Source: Planococcus citri
Taxonomy: Eukaryota > Arthropoda > Insecta > Hemiptera > Pseudococcidae
NCBI RefSeq assembly: GCF_950023065.1
Contig: NC_088679.1
Location: forward strand, 8,556,001-8,620,000
DNA: 64,000 bases
Direction of reading: 5' to 3'
Of this stretch, positions 9,541 to 21,160 are shown in pieces. The notes beneath the pieces are model-generated. The model was not told where the DNA came from. It did not search any database and worked only from the letters and a program-made list of their open reading frames with translations. Both the position numbers and the translations under genes were made by a program. Each line of letters opens with the position of its first letter. Within the stretch, counting starts at the first letter, position 1.

Positions 9541-11090
9541 GGGTAACCCTTTACGCGATGTGATTTATTGCTATTTAGTAAAGAGGGTTCCAGTAACGTG
9601 GGAAAATATTGGAACATAGGGTGTGAACAATACCTTTCAATCGTGAAGGAGGCACGAGCTTCTGTCGGTTGAAAGGTATCATCACTTGGTTTTTGCGATC
9701 GGCAGTGGCAAGATCCTCGTCGAAGTATGTGGTCAAGGAGTAATTTGTATGTGACACCAGGCCTAGGCCTAAGTTACATTTATTCAGGTTAACCCACCTC
9801 GCGTATGTTTAAGATGATATTTGAGTTTATCGTAATCGTTGGTAGTTATCAATTAATTCTCTGAGGTAATGATCCGACGATTATAACCTTTGCGGTCATA
9901 TCAAGATATTCCTAGGCATCTTGAATGAAGCGTGTGATACGTGTGTCTCTTCGTAAAGCAGCCACCGACAGCCACTATTATTGGGGTAGGCTAAGGAAAA
10001 GAGGTGGTGTGACAGTGAGCAGTGTTCGGTAAGTGTAAGCTTACTTGGTGGTCTCTCAGCCACTATATTAATTATAACTTTATCGTAATTAATAGATGAT
10101 GTCAATAGATGTGAGGGATGGAGCATGGATTCCTCACTCACGTCATTATGAACCTATTTCGCATACATAACTATAGTAGAATACTTGGTTAGTAAGGTCT
10201 CAATTCCATGTATAATTGCCATAATCTGCCAGGAGAAGTGCCTTAAGCACCATCCTATCTGTCTAGATTGAACACATTTAATAAATAAATAACATATTAC
10301 AATATGTTATAAATAACGTAGATGTAGTGAATGTCATGACCGAATAAACCTTTGTACATAAATGGTATTTAAATGTTGATCATTTCTGTACTTTGATGAC
10401 TTAGAATCTTTAGTGGTCACTCAAGAGAACTCCCATCTGAGCTAGTCAGGAGTCGAATAAATCTCCCCCCTAAGGTGATATTTATGAGAGATACCATCGA
10501 AACAATAGGTACTAACCCTACCTTCCATCGCCGATCATTATCAATTCTAAGATAACAACTTCAAAAGGTACATGTATGGAAATTTTTTTCAGCATTTTTA
10601 GCGACAGCTCCCACTTACAGCGCAGTTTTGAAATTTAAACTATCAATTTGAAAGTTCAACTTTCAACTTTTAAAAATTTCAAAATACTTAAAAAGTTCAA
10701 AATGCAATGCCCTTTTGAACTGTGAAATTAGTTTTGATCAAAGTATCACAGTTTTGGAGGTATGTGCTGCTGAAGTTAAGTACCTCTAGACAATGTGAAA
10801 ATAATTGAAGCTCCCCCTCACCCACCCACTGATGGGGCTGGTACCAAACCGATTGCGGGTTTCTTACTTATTGGGTGGGTAGACATTGTAAAAAACAAAA
10901 TGAGCGAAATCGAAAGACATGACTTTCAAAATTGCATTTTCTTGATTGAGTTGACATAGAATGACCCATTCGTGATTGACAATGGTCTCTGAGTAGACCA
11001 AAACGCTTCTCACTCTCATAACTCGTATGTATTAATTTTCAACAATCAACTCACTCAAAAGTTATCAGAAATGACACCTTGAGCTGACAC
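9541..11090. other. No gene recognised; single-copy-looking DNA
   Basis: Moderate GC with two AATAAA signals (about 10342 and 10456) and no long open frame. The stretch 9560-10500 has the texture of a solo LTR of a retrotransposon (no repeats, regulatory-like, polyA signals) but I found no terminal TG...CA pair with a target duplication, so I do not call one. A small dyad CACCCACCC...GGGTGGGTAG flanks 10808-10885. Confidence 0.4.
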
Positions 11091-11353
11091 AGATTGTTAT
11101 CTTTGGAAAATAACAAAACACCTAAAAAGACCAAAACAATACCACCTTTAAGACAAGAAAATGGTGAATGGGCACACCATGCATTAGAAAAAGTCGAAAT
11201 CTAAGAAATCTTTGCTGCTGACCTTGAAAAACAATTCAATCCTCCTCCACCATGTACATCACCGCCAAATATAGGTATCTGCTAAAGAACATAACAACAC
11301 TCCGATACTAAAAATCACAATTGATGAAGTTAGACAAATTGTTAAACAAATTA

Positions 11354-11930
11354 CCCCATTGGGTGAAAATCTGCCCATCCGCTGAAAAAGACGCCAAAAC
11401 CAGCTGGTTTATTGACGTATTCTGAATATACGCATGAAAAAGCGTTGTTCAGAAAGCGAATTGGTGCACTGAAAGAAAAATCTGCCAAAAAATACGCTAC
11501 ATGAATATTTCGTAGCGTATTTTTCTCGCGTAAGGCCACAACGCGTTCGTCTTTTTCGCGTTGAAAAAAACCAACTACAAAATACGCTACAAGTATGTTT
11601 TTTGGCGTAATTCTTTCGCGTATTTAATAAACACACGCGTAAATGCGGTATTTTACGCGTGTGTTTTCGCGTAGTATAGGAATATTTGCATTCAATTAAA
11701 TACATGCTGTGGTGGTCAGGTTAGTAGAGAAGTCGCCCACCGATCCGGAGACCCAAGATCGATCCCCGACAGTGCCAAAAAATTTTTCGTGAATATTGAA
11801 CATTGGCAGAATTTATCGCGTAAAAAAATACGCGCGCGGATTAATGAGCAGAAAACTAATGGCGGAAAGTGTTGCGATTCCTGCCGCGTTTTTTTGTCGC
11901 GTATGATCGGCAGATTTTCACCCAATGGGG
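11354..11930. mobile_element. TIR element, family A copy 1 (577 bp) with 2-bp TA TSD
   Basis: Terminal inverted repeats CCCCATTGGGTGAAAATCTG and its complement at 11911-11930. The flanking LINE frame shows the host sequence exactly, so the duplication is TA (11352-11353, 11931-11932), consistent with the Tc1/mariner superfamily. The interior contains TTTTCGCGTA/TACGCG-type repeats (about ten copies of TTCGCG, TACGC or relatives, 11530-11900) and a tRNA-like segment at 11703-11775. No transposase. A second copy is at 20438-21320, also inside a LINE. Confidence 0.9.
11703..11775 (+). other. tRNA-like segment (pol III box relic) inside the TIR element
   Basis: Reads GCTGTGGTGGTCAGGTTAGT (A-box-like), then GATCCGGAGACCC (anticodon-arm-like), GATCGATCCCCGAC (B-box-like, compare GWTCRANNC) and ends CAGTGCCA, pairing with a 5' CTG. 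Length about 73 as in a tRNA. It looks like a decayed tRNA or SINE head captured in the element. I cannot assign an isotype. Confidence 0.55.
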
Positions 11931-12369
11931 TAAAAACAAGAAATCACCGGGATACGACAAAATCAATGGAAAAATCATCAAAGAATTTCGACCTTGGCTG
12001 ATTTGGTAAGTATATTACTCAAATTTTTAACACGATACTTACGACTGGATTCTATCCCAACCAATGGAATGTAGGTATGCCGAAGTTATTCTCATCCATA
12101 AACCAGTAAAACCAGAACATGAAACCTCATCATACAGACCTATTAGCTTACTACCAATCCTATCTAAAATCTTTGAAAAACTAATTTTACAAAGGCGATG
12201 GCCAATTCTGGAAAATAATAGGCTGATACTAGACCACCAATTTGGATTTAAGAACAGTGTAAGAAACACAATAAAATATGTAGGTAGAGGTACTCAACAG
12301 AGATTAAAAATCTCACAAATTGTTCCGCACACGACGGAATTTCATTCGCTAAACGTTTAGCAAACTTTT

Positions 12370-14530
12370 TGAAAGCTCCATTGCCTGGGTAAAAACACGA
12401 AGAATGGTTCGTTCATACGAATACATCCAATTGTAGGAAAAATTCTGCCACCCTTTTAAGACACAACCGAGCGTATAATTCGTATCTATATGCACGCATA
12501 AGGGCTAGAATTTTCCATTTACCAAACGAATGTGTAATATGTAACAGCTAGAGTAGTACTATTCAGATCTATGTAGTACACATTGTATGTTTGTTAGAGA
12601 GAGAAGGAGAAAAAAAAAACAGTAGGAAACACACTAAACGTAATAAAATAAACACCATTACACATATTCAATCCGGCAAAATACAAATTACTGTACGTTT
12701 TTCGCCATGTCGCAGTCGCGTAATCCGGCATCGCGATTTTTTTGCCTCATTCGTCGTTATTTGCTTTAAAATTGGAATACACGATATTTGTCGGCGAAAA
12801 GGGATAAAATTAAATTAACAACGAAATATTTCTTGTCCGGTTGTCTGCGAAAGTATTTTAAGAATGCGTATTTTCCGTTTCTGCCGACTGCTCGAGTCGA
12901 ACTGCGTAAGGCAGGAATTCGTCTCAATTTTTTTCCTTTTTTGTTTTACCAGAAGCGCAAGCATCGTTGATGCAGCTTCAATGCTACGTCGACAGTCAAG
13001 AGAAGTCAAAATGCCAGCGAGAATTTCTATGCTCTATCGAATAGGTATTTTCTCATCGAGTAGGCCTCTAAAGAGCTGTTTTGCCGCGTATTAAACTTTT
13101 TTTTCTTTCTTTCGGCATCGTCTTATCTTTCCAAATTCACTTCGTTTTCCACAATTACCGCATACCATGTCTAATAAAGCTGTGATAATTAATGAGTCTC
13201 CTCTTAATGTCAATTTTGATGAAGTGCCCGTCGTCGAGGTTTTTAAATGAGAAAAAGTAATTATTAATGGCGATAATTTTACGTAGGTAGGTATTTATGT
13301 ATAATAAAGCCAAGAGTTTTGTTAGAGGTGTTACTGGGGACAGATTCTAATACGAGTACCTTCGGGGAAAGCTTTACTTATGCTTTGATAATTTTACATT
13401 CGCCTATTCAAAATAAATCCATTGAGAATTGTGATGATTGAGTCTGAGCGTTACCGTAATGAGACGTTCAATTAATTTCGTTGATTTTTTTTTTGCTTTG
13501 CTCCTCGCTTCGCTTTACTACACTTTTCACAGGTTATTTCTTCCATCCTCTATCGACAAGTTGTAATTAAAATTGAAATAATCGTCAAGTTGCTCGTCGC
13601 TGCTCTCGGTGACTAGTCGTTGGAATTGGCGCGATGAAAAATGTAATTAAAAAAATCGACTCCTTAATTTACAAGTCAATATTTGTACTGCACGTGGAAT
13701 AACTTGAGGTAGGTAGGCAGTACGATTAATAATTATTTTTATATTATTGCGTTGCGTCAGTTTAATTTTTTCTATTTCTTTCTTCATAATTATTTTTTAT
13801 CGTATGTCGATACGAATATAATTACTTGCTTAAGTTCGCCAATGATGAATCGAGGTCAATTTCATCGCCAACGCAATGGTGTTTTTATACGTACGACATA
13901 ATCGGCTTAATTTCAAGAGAATTACAACAGATTTACACGCATTTAAATTCGTTAAAAGGCATGTACTTATCATCAGATTATTCTTTGTTAAACGCATTAC
14001 GTATGTACAAATGTACGAAGTTTGCCTTGTCTACCTTTGGAGTGGAATTTTGATGGCAGACCGTCACGATACGAATATCAAATCCTTAAAACTAGGCTAC
14101 AACAGGATGTATACGCCGGTGAAAGTGGCCAAAGTTAATTTGTTCGTATTTTGATCACCTCCTTATTTGCAAAGGTAAAGGATACTTTTGAATTGGTGGG
14201 TATATTTGTAGATAAAGTTCTCAGTAGGTACAAATGCCACTTTTACACAAAATTAGAAAATTTGAATAGATAAACGTACGGCTGTTAGGTCAAGGTCATC
14301 CCATATGCCTAATCATCCAGAATTTGCCCGAAAGGTCGTCGATTTTGTTAATATTTTGCATGTCACCAAGAAAAAACACCTTTTACTGCACGAACTTTTA
14401 ATGACAATTTTTTTTACAAAACTTATTTATTGAAGGAACAAAAGAAGCAATCTGCTACAAAAAAGTAACATTCAGCTTACACGCGATTTAAGGTTGAAAT
14501 CTCTCTGGTAGATCCAATACATGACATCTA
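12370..14530. other. No gene recognised; partly CpG-rich
   Basis: 12600-13100 is comparatively CpG-rich and non-repetitive, with several overlapping short open frames on both strands and no family signature. A perfect 14-bp palindrome GCTAAACGTTTAGC lies at 12348-12361 at the LINE boundary. GTAGGTAGG blocks occur at 13284 and 13710. Could be regulatory DNA or untranslated exons; nothing supports a specific gene. Confidence 0.4.
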
Positions 14531-14538
14531 TGCAGACA

Positions 14539-14989
14539 CCCTGTTGACAAAATTTTGTAGCATTTTGCTAGCAGTGTTTGTAGCATTTTCGCTAGCACCT
14601 CTAGCAACATTTTGAACACCTTACTAGCAAATTTGCTAGCAAATCAAAGCTAGCATAATGCTAACATTCTTTGCTAGTATTACGCTAGCTCATCTGCCAT
14701 GCTAGCACTTCATGCTAGCGTGTCACTAGGATTATGCTAGCATTTTTCTAGCATTGAAATGCCCAAAAATTTCAAGTTCGACCTCTTCCAAAGTTGAACT
14801 TAGAAAATGATCTACTCTTCACGACATCGACGTTTTCAAGAGTTTTTGTGACTTTCATGACCACCCACCTGCTAGCATTATTCTAGCAACATGATAGCAT
14901 TGGTTGCACCATTTTGAACAGGTGCTACCAAAATCTGCTAGTCATGCGCTACTCTCATGCTAGTTATGCTAGTAAAATTGTCAATAGGG
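14539..14989. mobile_element. CTAG-rich TIR element (451 bp)
   Basis: Termini CCCTGTTGACAAAATTTT and AAAATTGTCAATAGGG are inverted repeats. The interior carries about eighteen CTAG tetramers, mostly as GCTAGCA or TGCTAGC, in both halves. CTAG is otherwise rare, so these look like amplified subterminal motifs. No target duplication is evident. The terminal 12 bases CCCTATTGACAA are shared with the element at 21354-22900, so both may use the same transposase. Confidence 0.7.
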
Positions 14990-15479
14990 TTTGAGCTAAT
15001 TTCGTTCAAGTTTTCAGGTTCTAACAAGGGAACCTCACAAAGTGATTGACTTCGATTAAAACGGGACCACGATTTTTGGAAAGAGCATGGTCTGAAGCCC
15101 CTTAACCAAAATTTCAAGGACCCAAATTGGTTTTTCGACTTTCGGTGAATTTTTCAACTTTCAAAATTCACCATTCTTGGTGATTCGTGCTTTTTTGGAA
15201 AAAAAATGTATACTTTAGGATAGTCCTTATTTTCGAAGTTGATATTCGGTGATATCTGATGAGAAAATAGTTCCCTATTTTTAGTGTGTGTATAGCACAC
15301 TATTAAACTTTCGTTCTGAAAGTTGAAAAATTCGTTGGCTCGGATGTTCTCTTAGAGGAATAGGCCGATTTTTTTGAATCTTTCATACGTAGGCGAGGCT
15401 TAACTTGTGACAGGGAATGTTGTAATTAATGTAATTACTCAAGTAGCTTCTTGAGTAATTGCAAAAAACAATAAAAAAG

Positions 15480-16815
15480 AGGAAAAGGGCCATATCAAAA
15501 GCGAAGCCGACTTCAGGTAAATTTCAAAATTTATGTAACACCGCAGCAGTTGTAAAATCTTTTACATTCCCATACAACAATGACCATGCTAATTTCAATG
15601 TGAATGTCGACCCATCCACATCCGTCACTTTTGGATGTCGCATGTCGATGTGAATTTCGACCCTGTATGGAGCTAATTGTCAATGTAATTGTCAACTGAT
15701 GTTGATCTGCATTTGTGTTCGACAATTGGCTCAACACAGGGTCGAAATTCACATCGACATGTGGCATCCATAAGTGACGGATGTGGATGGATCAACATTC
15801 ACATCAAAATTTATGTCGACCTCCTGCTTTGTAAGATTATAAAATTTGAGATTAAAAATTAAAAATTTTTTTCCAAAAATTATTTCCTCTGATGTGGCTA
15901 TTGCTCGTGCTGAAAACAACATCAACTCAAAGTCCACTTCTGAAGAATCAAATAGTTGAACAGAAATTCCTTATATCAAAGATGGCGCAATACTTTATCT
16001 AAGAGTACTAAACTAATCCATTTTTCATGTCGACATGTCGATGTTAATGTTGATGTGAAATTCGACATCAACAAATACATCCACAATATCAACATCATAT
16101 CATCTACAACTCCAAACTGTGGAAAAGTGAATAATTTCATCAATGCCCTAAAAAATTTGTTTTCCTCATTGAACAAGATCATATTTTTGAGTATTTACTA
16201 AACTTTTAAACACTAAAACAGAAATTTTAATTCTGAAAAATTGGTCGACATAGTTGTAGATGTAAATTTTGAGCATCGAATTTTACATCTACCTACATGT
16301 CGAGATGGCATGTCGAGGTATCAGAAATAATGAGAAAATTTCGAAACTTTTCATTTACCTGGCTTTTGAACGGACAGAAGATTCCTACTAAATAATTAAT
16401 TGATCATTTTTCCATCATTGTGTTGAAAAAAAACGTAGTCGATGTAAATGTCGACGTCGACAATTGTTGTGCCAGTTGTTCAATTTTCAATTTTTTGTTC
16501 AAAATTGAACAATGAAAAACATGACCCCTGTGGTGTTATATTTACAAAAGATGCCGATCAGCAAACACAATAGGCCATAGAAACCTTTTACATAAAATTT
16601 GAAAATTTGTTATGCGACCCCTGTGGTGTTACACTTATAAAAGAGGTAGATTGGCAAACACAAAGGGCAATAGAAATTATCTACTTTCTTATCTGCCTAC
16701 AGTGTTATCTTTTGCATTGTTCAATTTCAAAGTTTTCAAAAGGGGAAAGGGCCATATCAGAAGCGAAGTCGACGTCAGTTTGATTGATTTACAACCTAAA
16801 TAAATTTTCAATGAT
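15480..16815. repeat. Degenerate repeat block around the GTCGAC field
   Basis: GGAAAAGGGCCATATCAAAAGCGAAG (start 15480) recurs in direct orientation at about 16742 as GGAAAGGGCCATATCAGAAGC, and a 93-bp direct duplication starting GACCCCTGTGGTGTTA lies at 16523 and 16616. The block may be one composite element whose edges are the two GGGCCATATC copies. Open frames inside follow the repeats. Confidence 0.5.
15590..15815. repeat. Inverted repeat rich in TGTCGACA/CACATCGACATG
   Basis: The left arm (about 15600-15667: AATGTCGACCCATCCACATC ... GAATTTCGACCCTGT) and right arm (about 15735-15805: ACAGGGTCGAAATTCACATC ... GGATGGATCAACATTCAC) are reverse complements with few mismatches; spacer about 68 bp. 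Similar GTCGAC/TGTCGATGT motifs recur at 16028-16075, 16250-16320 and 16437-16465, so this belongs to a degenerate motif field extending to about 16470. Confidence 0.75.
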
Positions 16816-16823
16816 CCATTGTA

Positions 16824-17520
16824 CGAGGGTGGTTCAAATATAATCCGGAAGTTTCCCACAGACATGTGAGAAATTGAGTTTGGAAAAAGTTGCTGCACTG
16901 GATAACAGACTGGAGTGTTATGAAACGTAAAGAACAGCTGGAACCACAAAGCCTCACTTTTTAGTGTATTTTTAGCCATGAGCAAAAATGACGATCTAAT
17001 TTTCGTTGCGCAACGCATCATTTCTGGTTTTTTGGTCAAAAATCACGTAAAATCCGCGGAAAGTTATTGAAAATTACGTGAATAGCTCGTGGATGAGTGC
17101 CTTTATGAGAACCAAGCGTATGAACTATGAATGGTGTTCCATTTCCGGAAATAGCAGAAAAGTGACGATGAAAGGAGTGCTAATTGAAGCAATGGTCAGG
17201 GCATCAGTTGGGAAGGTGGTGTACAGTGTGTTGGGACATAAGGGGGTAATCTCATGTGATTTTCTGCCTTAAAAACTGACTATGAACTCACTGTAACATA
17301 GTAGCCTTCTAAGAAGCACAATAAAATCCTCCCACACTGATCAAAACGACGAGAAATCACGGTTCTTTGTGTGAAATTGCTGCAAAACAGTGCCAGGGCG
17401 GGTACAGCTCGGCTTATGACTAAAAAATTGAACGAATTGGGATGAGAAACACCAGAACACCTTCCTTATAGTCTAGATTCGACACCTTGTTGATAATTAT
17501 ACTGAGACTTGTGAGCACAT
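16824..17520 (+). pseudogene. Mariner-family transposon relic
   Basis: Begins TA-CGAGGGTGGTTCAAATATA, a mariner-type terminal repeat after its TA target. Downstream plus-strand frames show broken transposase pieces: SKNDDLIF, CLYENQAYELW (N-terminal DNA-binding region), RASVGKVVYSVLG (before the second catalytic Asp) and, in another frame, ARLMTKKLNELG followed by ETPEHLPYSLDSTPC, matching the last catalytic block (H-PYSPDLAPCD) with the terminal Asp lost. The central part is deleted and several frameshifts and stops occur. The right terminal repeat is not found. Confidence 0.75.
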
Positions 17521-17529
17521 CCGAGTCTT

Positions 17530-19120
17530 CGTGGTGATCTCTATGGATGAGTCATGATTCGGAGAGATACGACATAAATTATTTTTCATTTTTCTCGATG
17601 TACCGGTTGATTCTCACAGAGCTGCACAGTGCACACACATGGAACTACCTACCTACCAACATAAAATGTCGCCCCAGCTTCCAAATTCATTCATCTCAGA
17701 TACTAAGACAGATGGAAGACATAGACGACACCGACGAATAAAAAATGATGAAAGATTGTGAAGACTTGGGAAAACAATGGCGTGCAGATTTCACTTGTAC
17801 ACCAAAGAAAAAGAGATCGGTATAAAAAGGAAAAGAAGGAAAGCAGAAGATGAAAAAAACACACTGTATGTCGTTATCGCGTCACAAATGAGAAGTGTGT
17901 AACTTTGTTGATGGTGCCATGTACATTGTACGTACCTATAACGTACCTATGTGCGTTTGTGCAAAAAAAAGGAAAAACAACAAAGTCTCGCGATTTCTTT
18001 CACACATATTGTACGCCAAACCCAGCGAGAAGCGTAGTGGAAATGGAAGCTAAAGAGAGAAGCATGGTAGGTGCACATTACAGGCTTTACTTTTTTTTCC
18101 ATCTGCTATTCTCTCATTGTCGCTTATTTGTGGAAAAATACATACGTAGAAGCTGGAACAAAACGAGGTTTTAAAATGAAGCATCATCGCGTCGTCGTCG
18201 TCGGCGTCCAAGATAAAACGTACATTGCTTTTTCGCCCCTCTTGCTCGTTCCGTCTCTTTTTTTTCGTACTTTCTAGTACGATTGTTTGAAAATTTCAAC
18301 AAAAATGAACGTTTCAAAGAACGCCGCTTTTTCCTCAAAGAGCCTAGTCAGGCGGTAAAAATCACGCCACTGTTGTAATTACCCGTCATCGCCATGATAG
18401 ACGAATATACATACACTCGGCTGGTACTTAAACATACCTTCTAAATGGTTTGCACCGAGTACCTACCTCTGCCTACGTGTATGGTCGGGCTGTGGATGTA
18501 AGGGTTGAAATGGTGAAAAAAATCGCGTACTTCGGCGTGTTCTAGTTGACGTGTGAAGGTGACAGATACGACCGTGTAAGCGCTCAAGCTGTAAGGTAAG
18601 TGCAAGCAAAGCGCATTTTGTTACAAAAATCATCTCTCTAAGGACTACGAAGAGCTTGAGAGAGGGTGACGAATTCGTGATGATAAACAATACAGTTTCG
18701 TGCATCTCGCTTCGAATGAGGTGGAAAAAGAAGCAGCATTTTACAGAGAGAAACTCGCAAGGTGTGAAAGTGATTTGAAACAAAAAGTTGATTTTATCGA
18801 GTTGTTTTCAAGTACCTACTCGTATCATTATCTAAGCTCGATTTCAACATTGAATATTTCAATTTGATTTAGGTACAAGCAAAGTAACTGATATTCCAAC
18901 AAGAAGAAAAATGTTCGAATCAGGTAGAGAAAAATTAAAAGAGCATAGCATAATAGGTAAAAACAAAACTATGCGCCCTTTTAGGTACTCGTATTACCTA
19001 CTCAGTAAACATCATGAAAATAAGTCCGGAAACGAATATAAGCTCTGTAAAATCGAATTTCATCATTTTTGGGCATTTTGGAGCCCACAGCGCGATTTTT
19101 GATTATTCTAGAATTTTGAA
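17530..19120. other. No gene recognised; CpG-rich segment
   Basis: Includes a GTCGTCGTCGTCGGCGTC trinucleotide stretch (18189-18208) and a CpG-rich block 18000-18800. Short overlapping open frames exist on both strands without family similarity. Might be untranslated or regulatory DNA of a neighbouring gene. Confidence 0.4.
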
Positions 19121-19134
19121 ATTTCATCCGAAAG

Positions 19135-19990
19135 GCTCGGAATTCAATCTGGGAAGCTAGAAATCGTGCAGTGCTCAGTGACAAGTTTGGCGTCATTTGA
19201 TATTCTTTACCATCATCCAACTCAATTCTCTCTGCTGAATTACTTGCAATCAAATTAGCAGTTCAACAAACTTCAAGCATGCAAAATAAATCTCTCATTC
19301 TTACTGACTCAGCTGGTGCACTTCTTTGCCTACTGAATCTGCATCATCATTCTCAACATCTACTGGCTAAAGAAACTTGTAATATCCTTTTTGACCACAC
19401 TTCCTTTCAGTCAAGTTACAATGACATGGATTATCGGACAATTCGGACATGGTTAAAGGCATTACAGAAAACAAATCAGTTGACAAAATGGCAAAAGAAG
19501 CAGCCTCACTTCAACCAGTACCAAACATACCAGTCCATTGTGCTGATTTCAAAGATGTTGTGAACAACGACTTATGCTCAGAATGGTCTAATAATTAAAA
19601 TTTCATCAACTCATCCAATACACTCAGACCCATCAAACCAGCAGTTAAACTCTGACCCACCTCTTACTAAATCAACTGCCACGAGGAAACAGCTCTATGT
19701 AGAATGAGTATTGGACACTCAAAACTCACACATGACCAACTCCTAGAAAAACTTACCTCCTCCATGTTGTACCATATTTATGTTCTGCCCAAATCACCAT
19801 CCATCACATTCACATTTTAATTGACTGTCTGAAATATTATGGATTGAAAGATAAGTTCAAGTTACCAAATACATACATTATTAGAGATTCTATGTGATGA
19901 ACTGATGACACAGAGACCATTGTCAACCTGTTTAAATTTCTACACTCCAGCAGACTTCTAACACAACTGTAACTTTTTCACCTGCCATGT
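19135..19990 (+). pseudogene. LINE RNase H domain fragment (plus strand)
   Basis: The + frames give SLPSSNSILSAELLAIKLAV, then LILTDSAGALLCLLN (the catalytic TDS of RNase H), then ENKSVDKMAKEAAS (the GNE-VDKLAKEA block), and downstream RMSIGHSKLTHDQLL, the LRIGHTRLTH motif that follows RNase H in I/R1/jockey-group LINEs. Two frameshifts and several stops separate the pieces. No reverse transcriptase of this element is attached; it is a 3' fragment. Confidence 0.8.
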
Positions 19991-20863
19991 CTCTGGCCTT
20001 TGTGGCAGTATAGGCATGCTAATGGAAAAAAGTATCTACCTATGTAAAAAGTAAGTAAATGTATCAAAAAAATGCGATGATGGTTTTTGATATTTTTGAG
20101 GAAATGATTTCTAAACATAGTGAGTAAATACAAAATTGCTGTAAGAAATTTCAATTTTTGTTTCTACATGTAGGTAATGCCAGAGTTGAAAAGAAGATAG
20201 ATGAAAATCTAAGCAAAACACAATATAGCCTTGTAGCGAAAAAAGGGACAAGATATACGTAGGTAATCACCCTGCTAAAAGTGATCATTCAAAGAGCACT
20301 AAATGCAAATAGGGAAATCATTGCTTGTTTTGTCGATTATGAGAAAGCATTTGAATGTGTCAACCATGAGAGGATGATAGCGATCCTGAAAATAATACAA
20401 TATCAATGACTAAGACCTGCGAATAATCAAGAATCTGCCCAATTGGGTGAAAAACTGCCCTTGTGTTGATAAAAACGCCTTAAAGAGCAGTTTAATTGGC
20501 GTTTTATATGCACTTAAACGCCAATTCACTGGTGTAATTTGAAGCGACTTTTCAGGTTCTTACATTTTCTGCACCCCAGAAAAAAATTTCTGCTAAAGAA
20601 CACGCTACAAGAATATTTTGTAGAGTATTTTTGTCGTGCAAGGCCGCTCCCTACACTTTTAAATCAAGTGGTGCATTTCTCCACATCAAAAGAAACCATC
20701 AACTTTCATATCTAACAAACCAATAGTATTTCTTTTCTATCATTCAAACTTTTTACATCATTGCTACGAGAATGGTTCATAGCGTACTTATTTATATTTA
20801 CGTAATCACTGAAAAACATACGTAAATGCGGTATTTTACCCCTGTGTTTTAGCTTAGTACATA

Positions 20864-21024
20864 TGTGACCCTGCCTGACAAAATTGACCATTTCGACAAA
20901 ATTTCAAAAAATATATTTTTTTCAAAAATCTGATGTTTTAACCTTTAAGATTCATTTTAAATATCATTATTTTGGACACTTTTTTTTGTCAATTAAATGG
21001 TCGATTTTGTCAGGCGGGGTCACA
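20864..21024. mobile_element. 161-bp MITE with TA target site, nested in TIR element copy 2
   Basis: TGTGACCCTGCCTGACAAAA at the left and TTTTGTCAGGCGGGGTCACA at the right are inverted, and TA flanks both sides (20862-20863, 21025-21026). The copy-1 element lacks this block at the equivalent place (TTAGTA...ATATTTGCATT), which confirms insertion. The interior is AT-rich without coding potential. Tc1/mariner-type by target site. Confidence 0.85.
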
Positions 21025-21059
21025 TATATAAATATTTATTCCCTTGACTTCATCTGCCC

Positions 21060-21160
21060 TGATGGTTAGGGTAACTATGAGAGTTCTCACTCTCCAATCC
21101 AGAGACCCGAGGTAGAGACCCGAGTTAGAGACCCGAGTTTGATCCCCGGCTGAGCTAAAA
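21060..21160 (+). other. tRNA-like segment of copy 2 with a triplicated 14-15-bp unit
   Basis: Equivalent to the segment at 11703 in copy 1: GATGGTTAGGGTAACT (A-box-like) then CCAATCCAGAGACCCGAG and TTTGATCCCCGGC (B-box-like). The unit AGAGACCCGAGKT is present three times in a row (about 21098-21140), expanding the anticodon-to-T-arm interval relative to copy 1. Confidence 0.55.

Larger units (their letters stand above)
11095..12350 (+). mobile_element. Second jockey-like LINE fragment (plus strand)
   Basis: Translated pieces give LWKITKHLKRPKQ (about 11100), TIDEVRQIVKQI (to 11353), then after an insertion KNKKSPGYDKINGKIIKEF (from 11933) and AEVILIHKPVKP, YRPISLLPILSKIFEKLIL, LDHQFGFK (12064-12250). 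These are the pre-RT segment and the first half of a jockey-clade reverse transcriptase. Stops (for example in 11190-11250 and near 12005) show decay. The catalytic half is missing after about 12300. The insertion at 11354-11930 splits the codons for I-K, and removing it with one TA restores VKQIKNKKSPGY. Confidence 0.85.

Noticed and set aside
9560..10500. Solo LTR
   Set aside because: Texture and two AATAAA signals fit, but no TG...CA ends with a flanking duplication were found.
13168..13251. 27-codon ORF MSNKAVIINESPLNVNFDEV...
   Set aside because: Looks protein-like but is short, with no splice context or family that I can identify.
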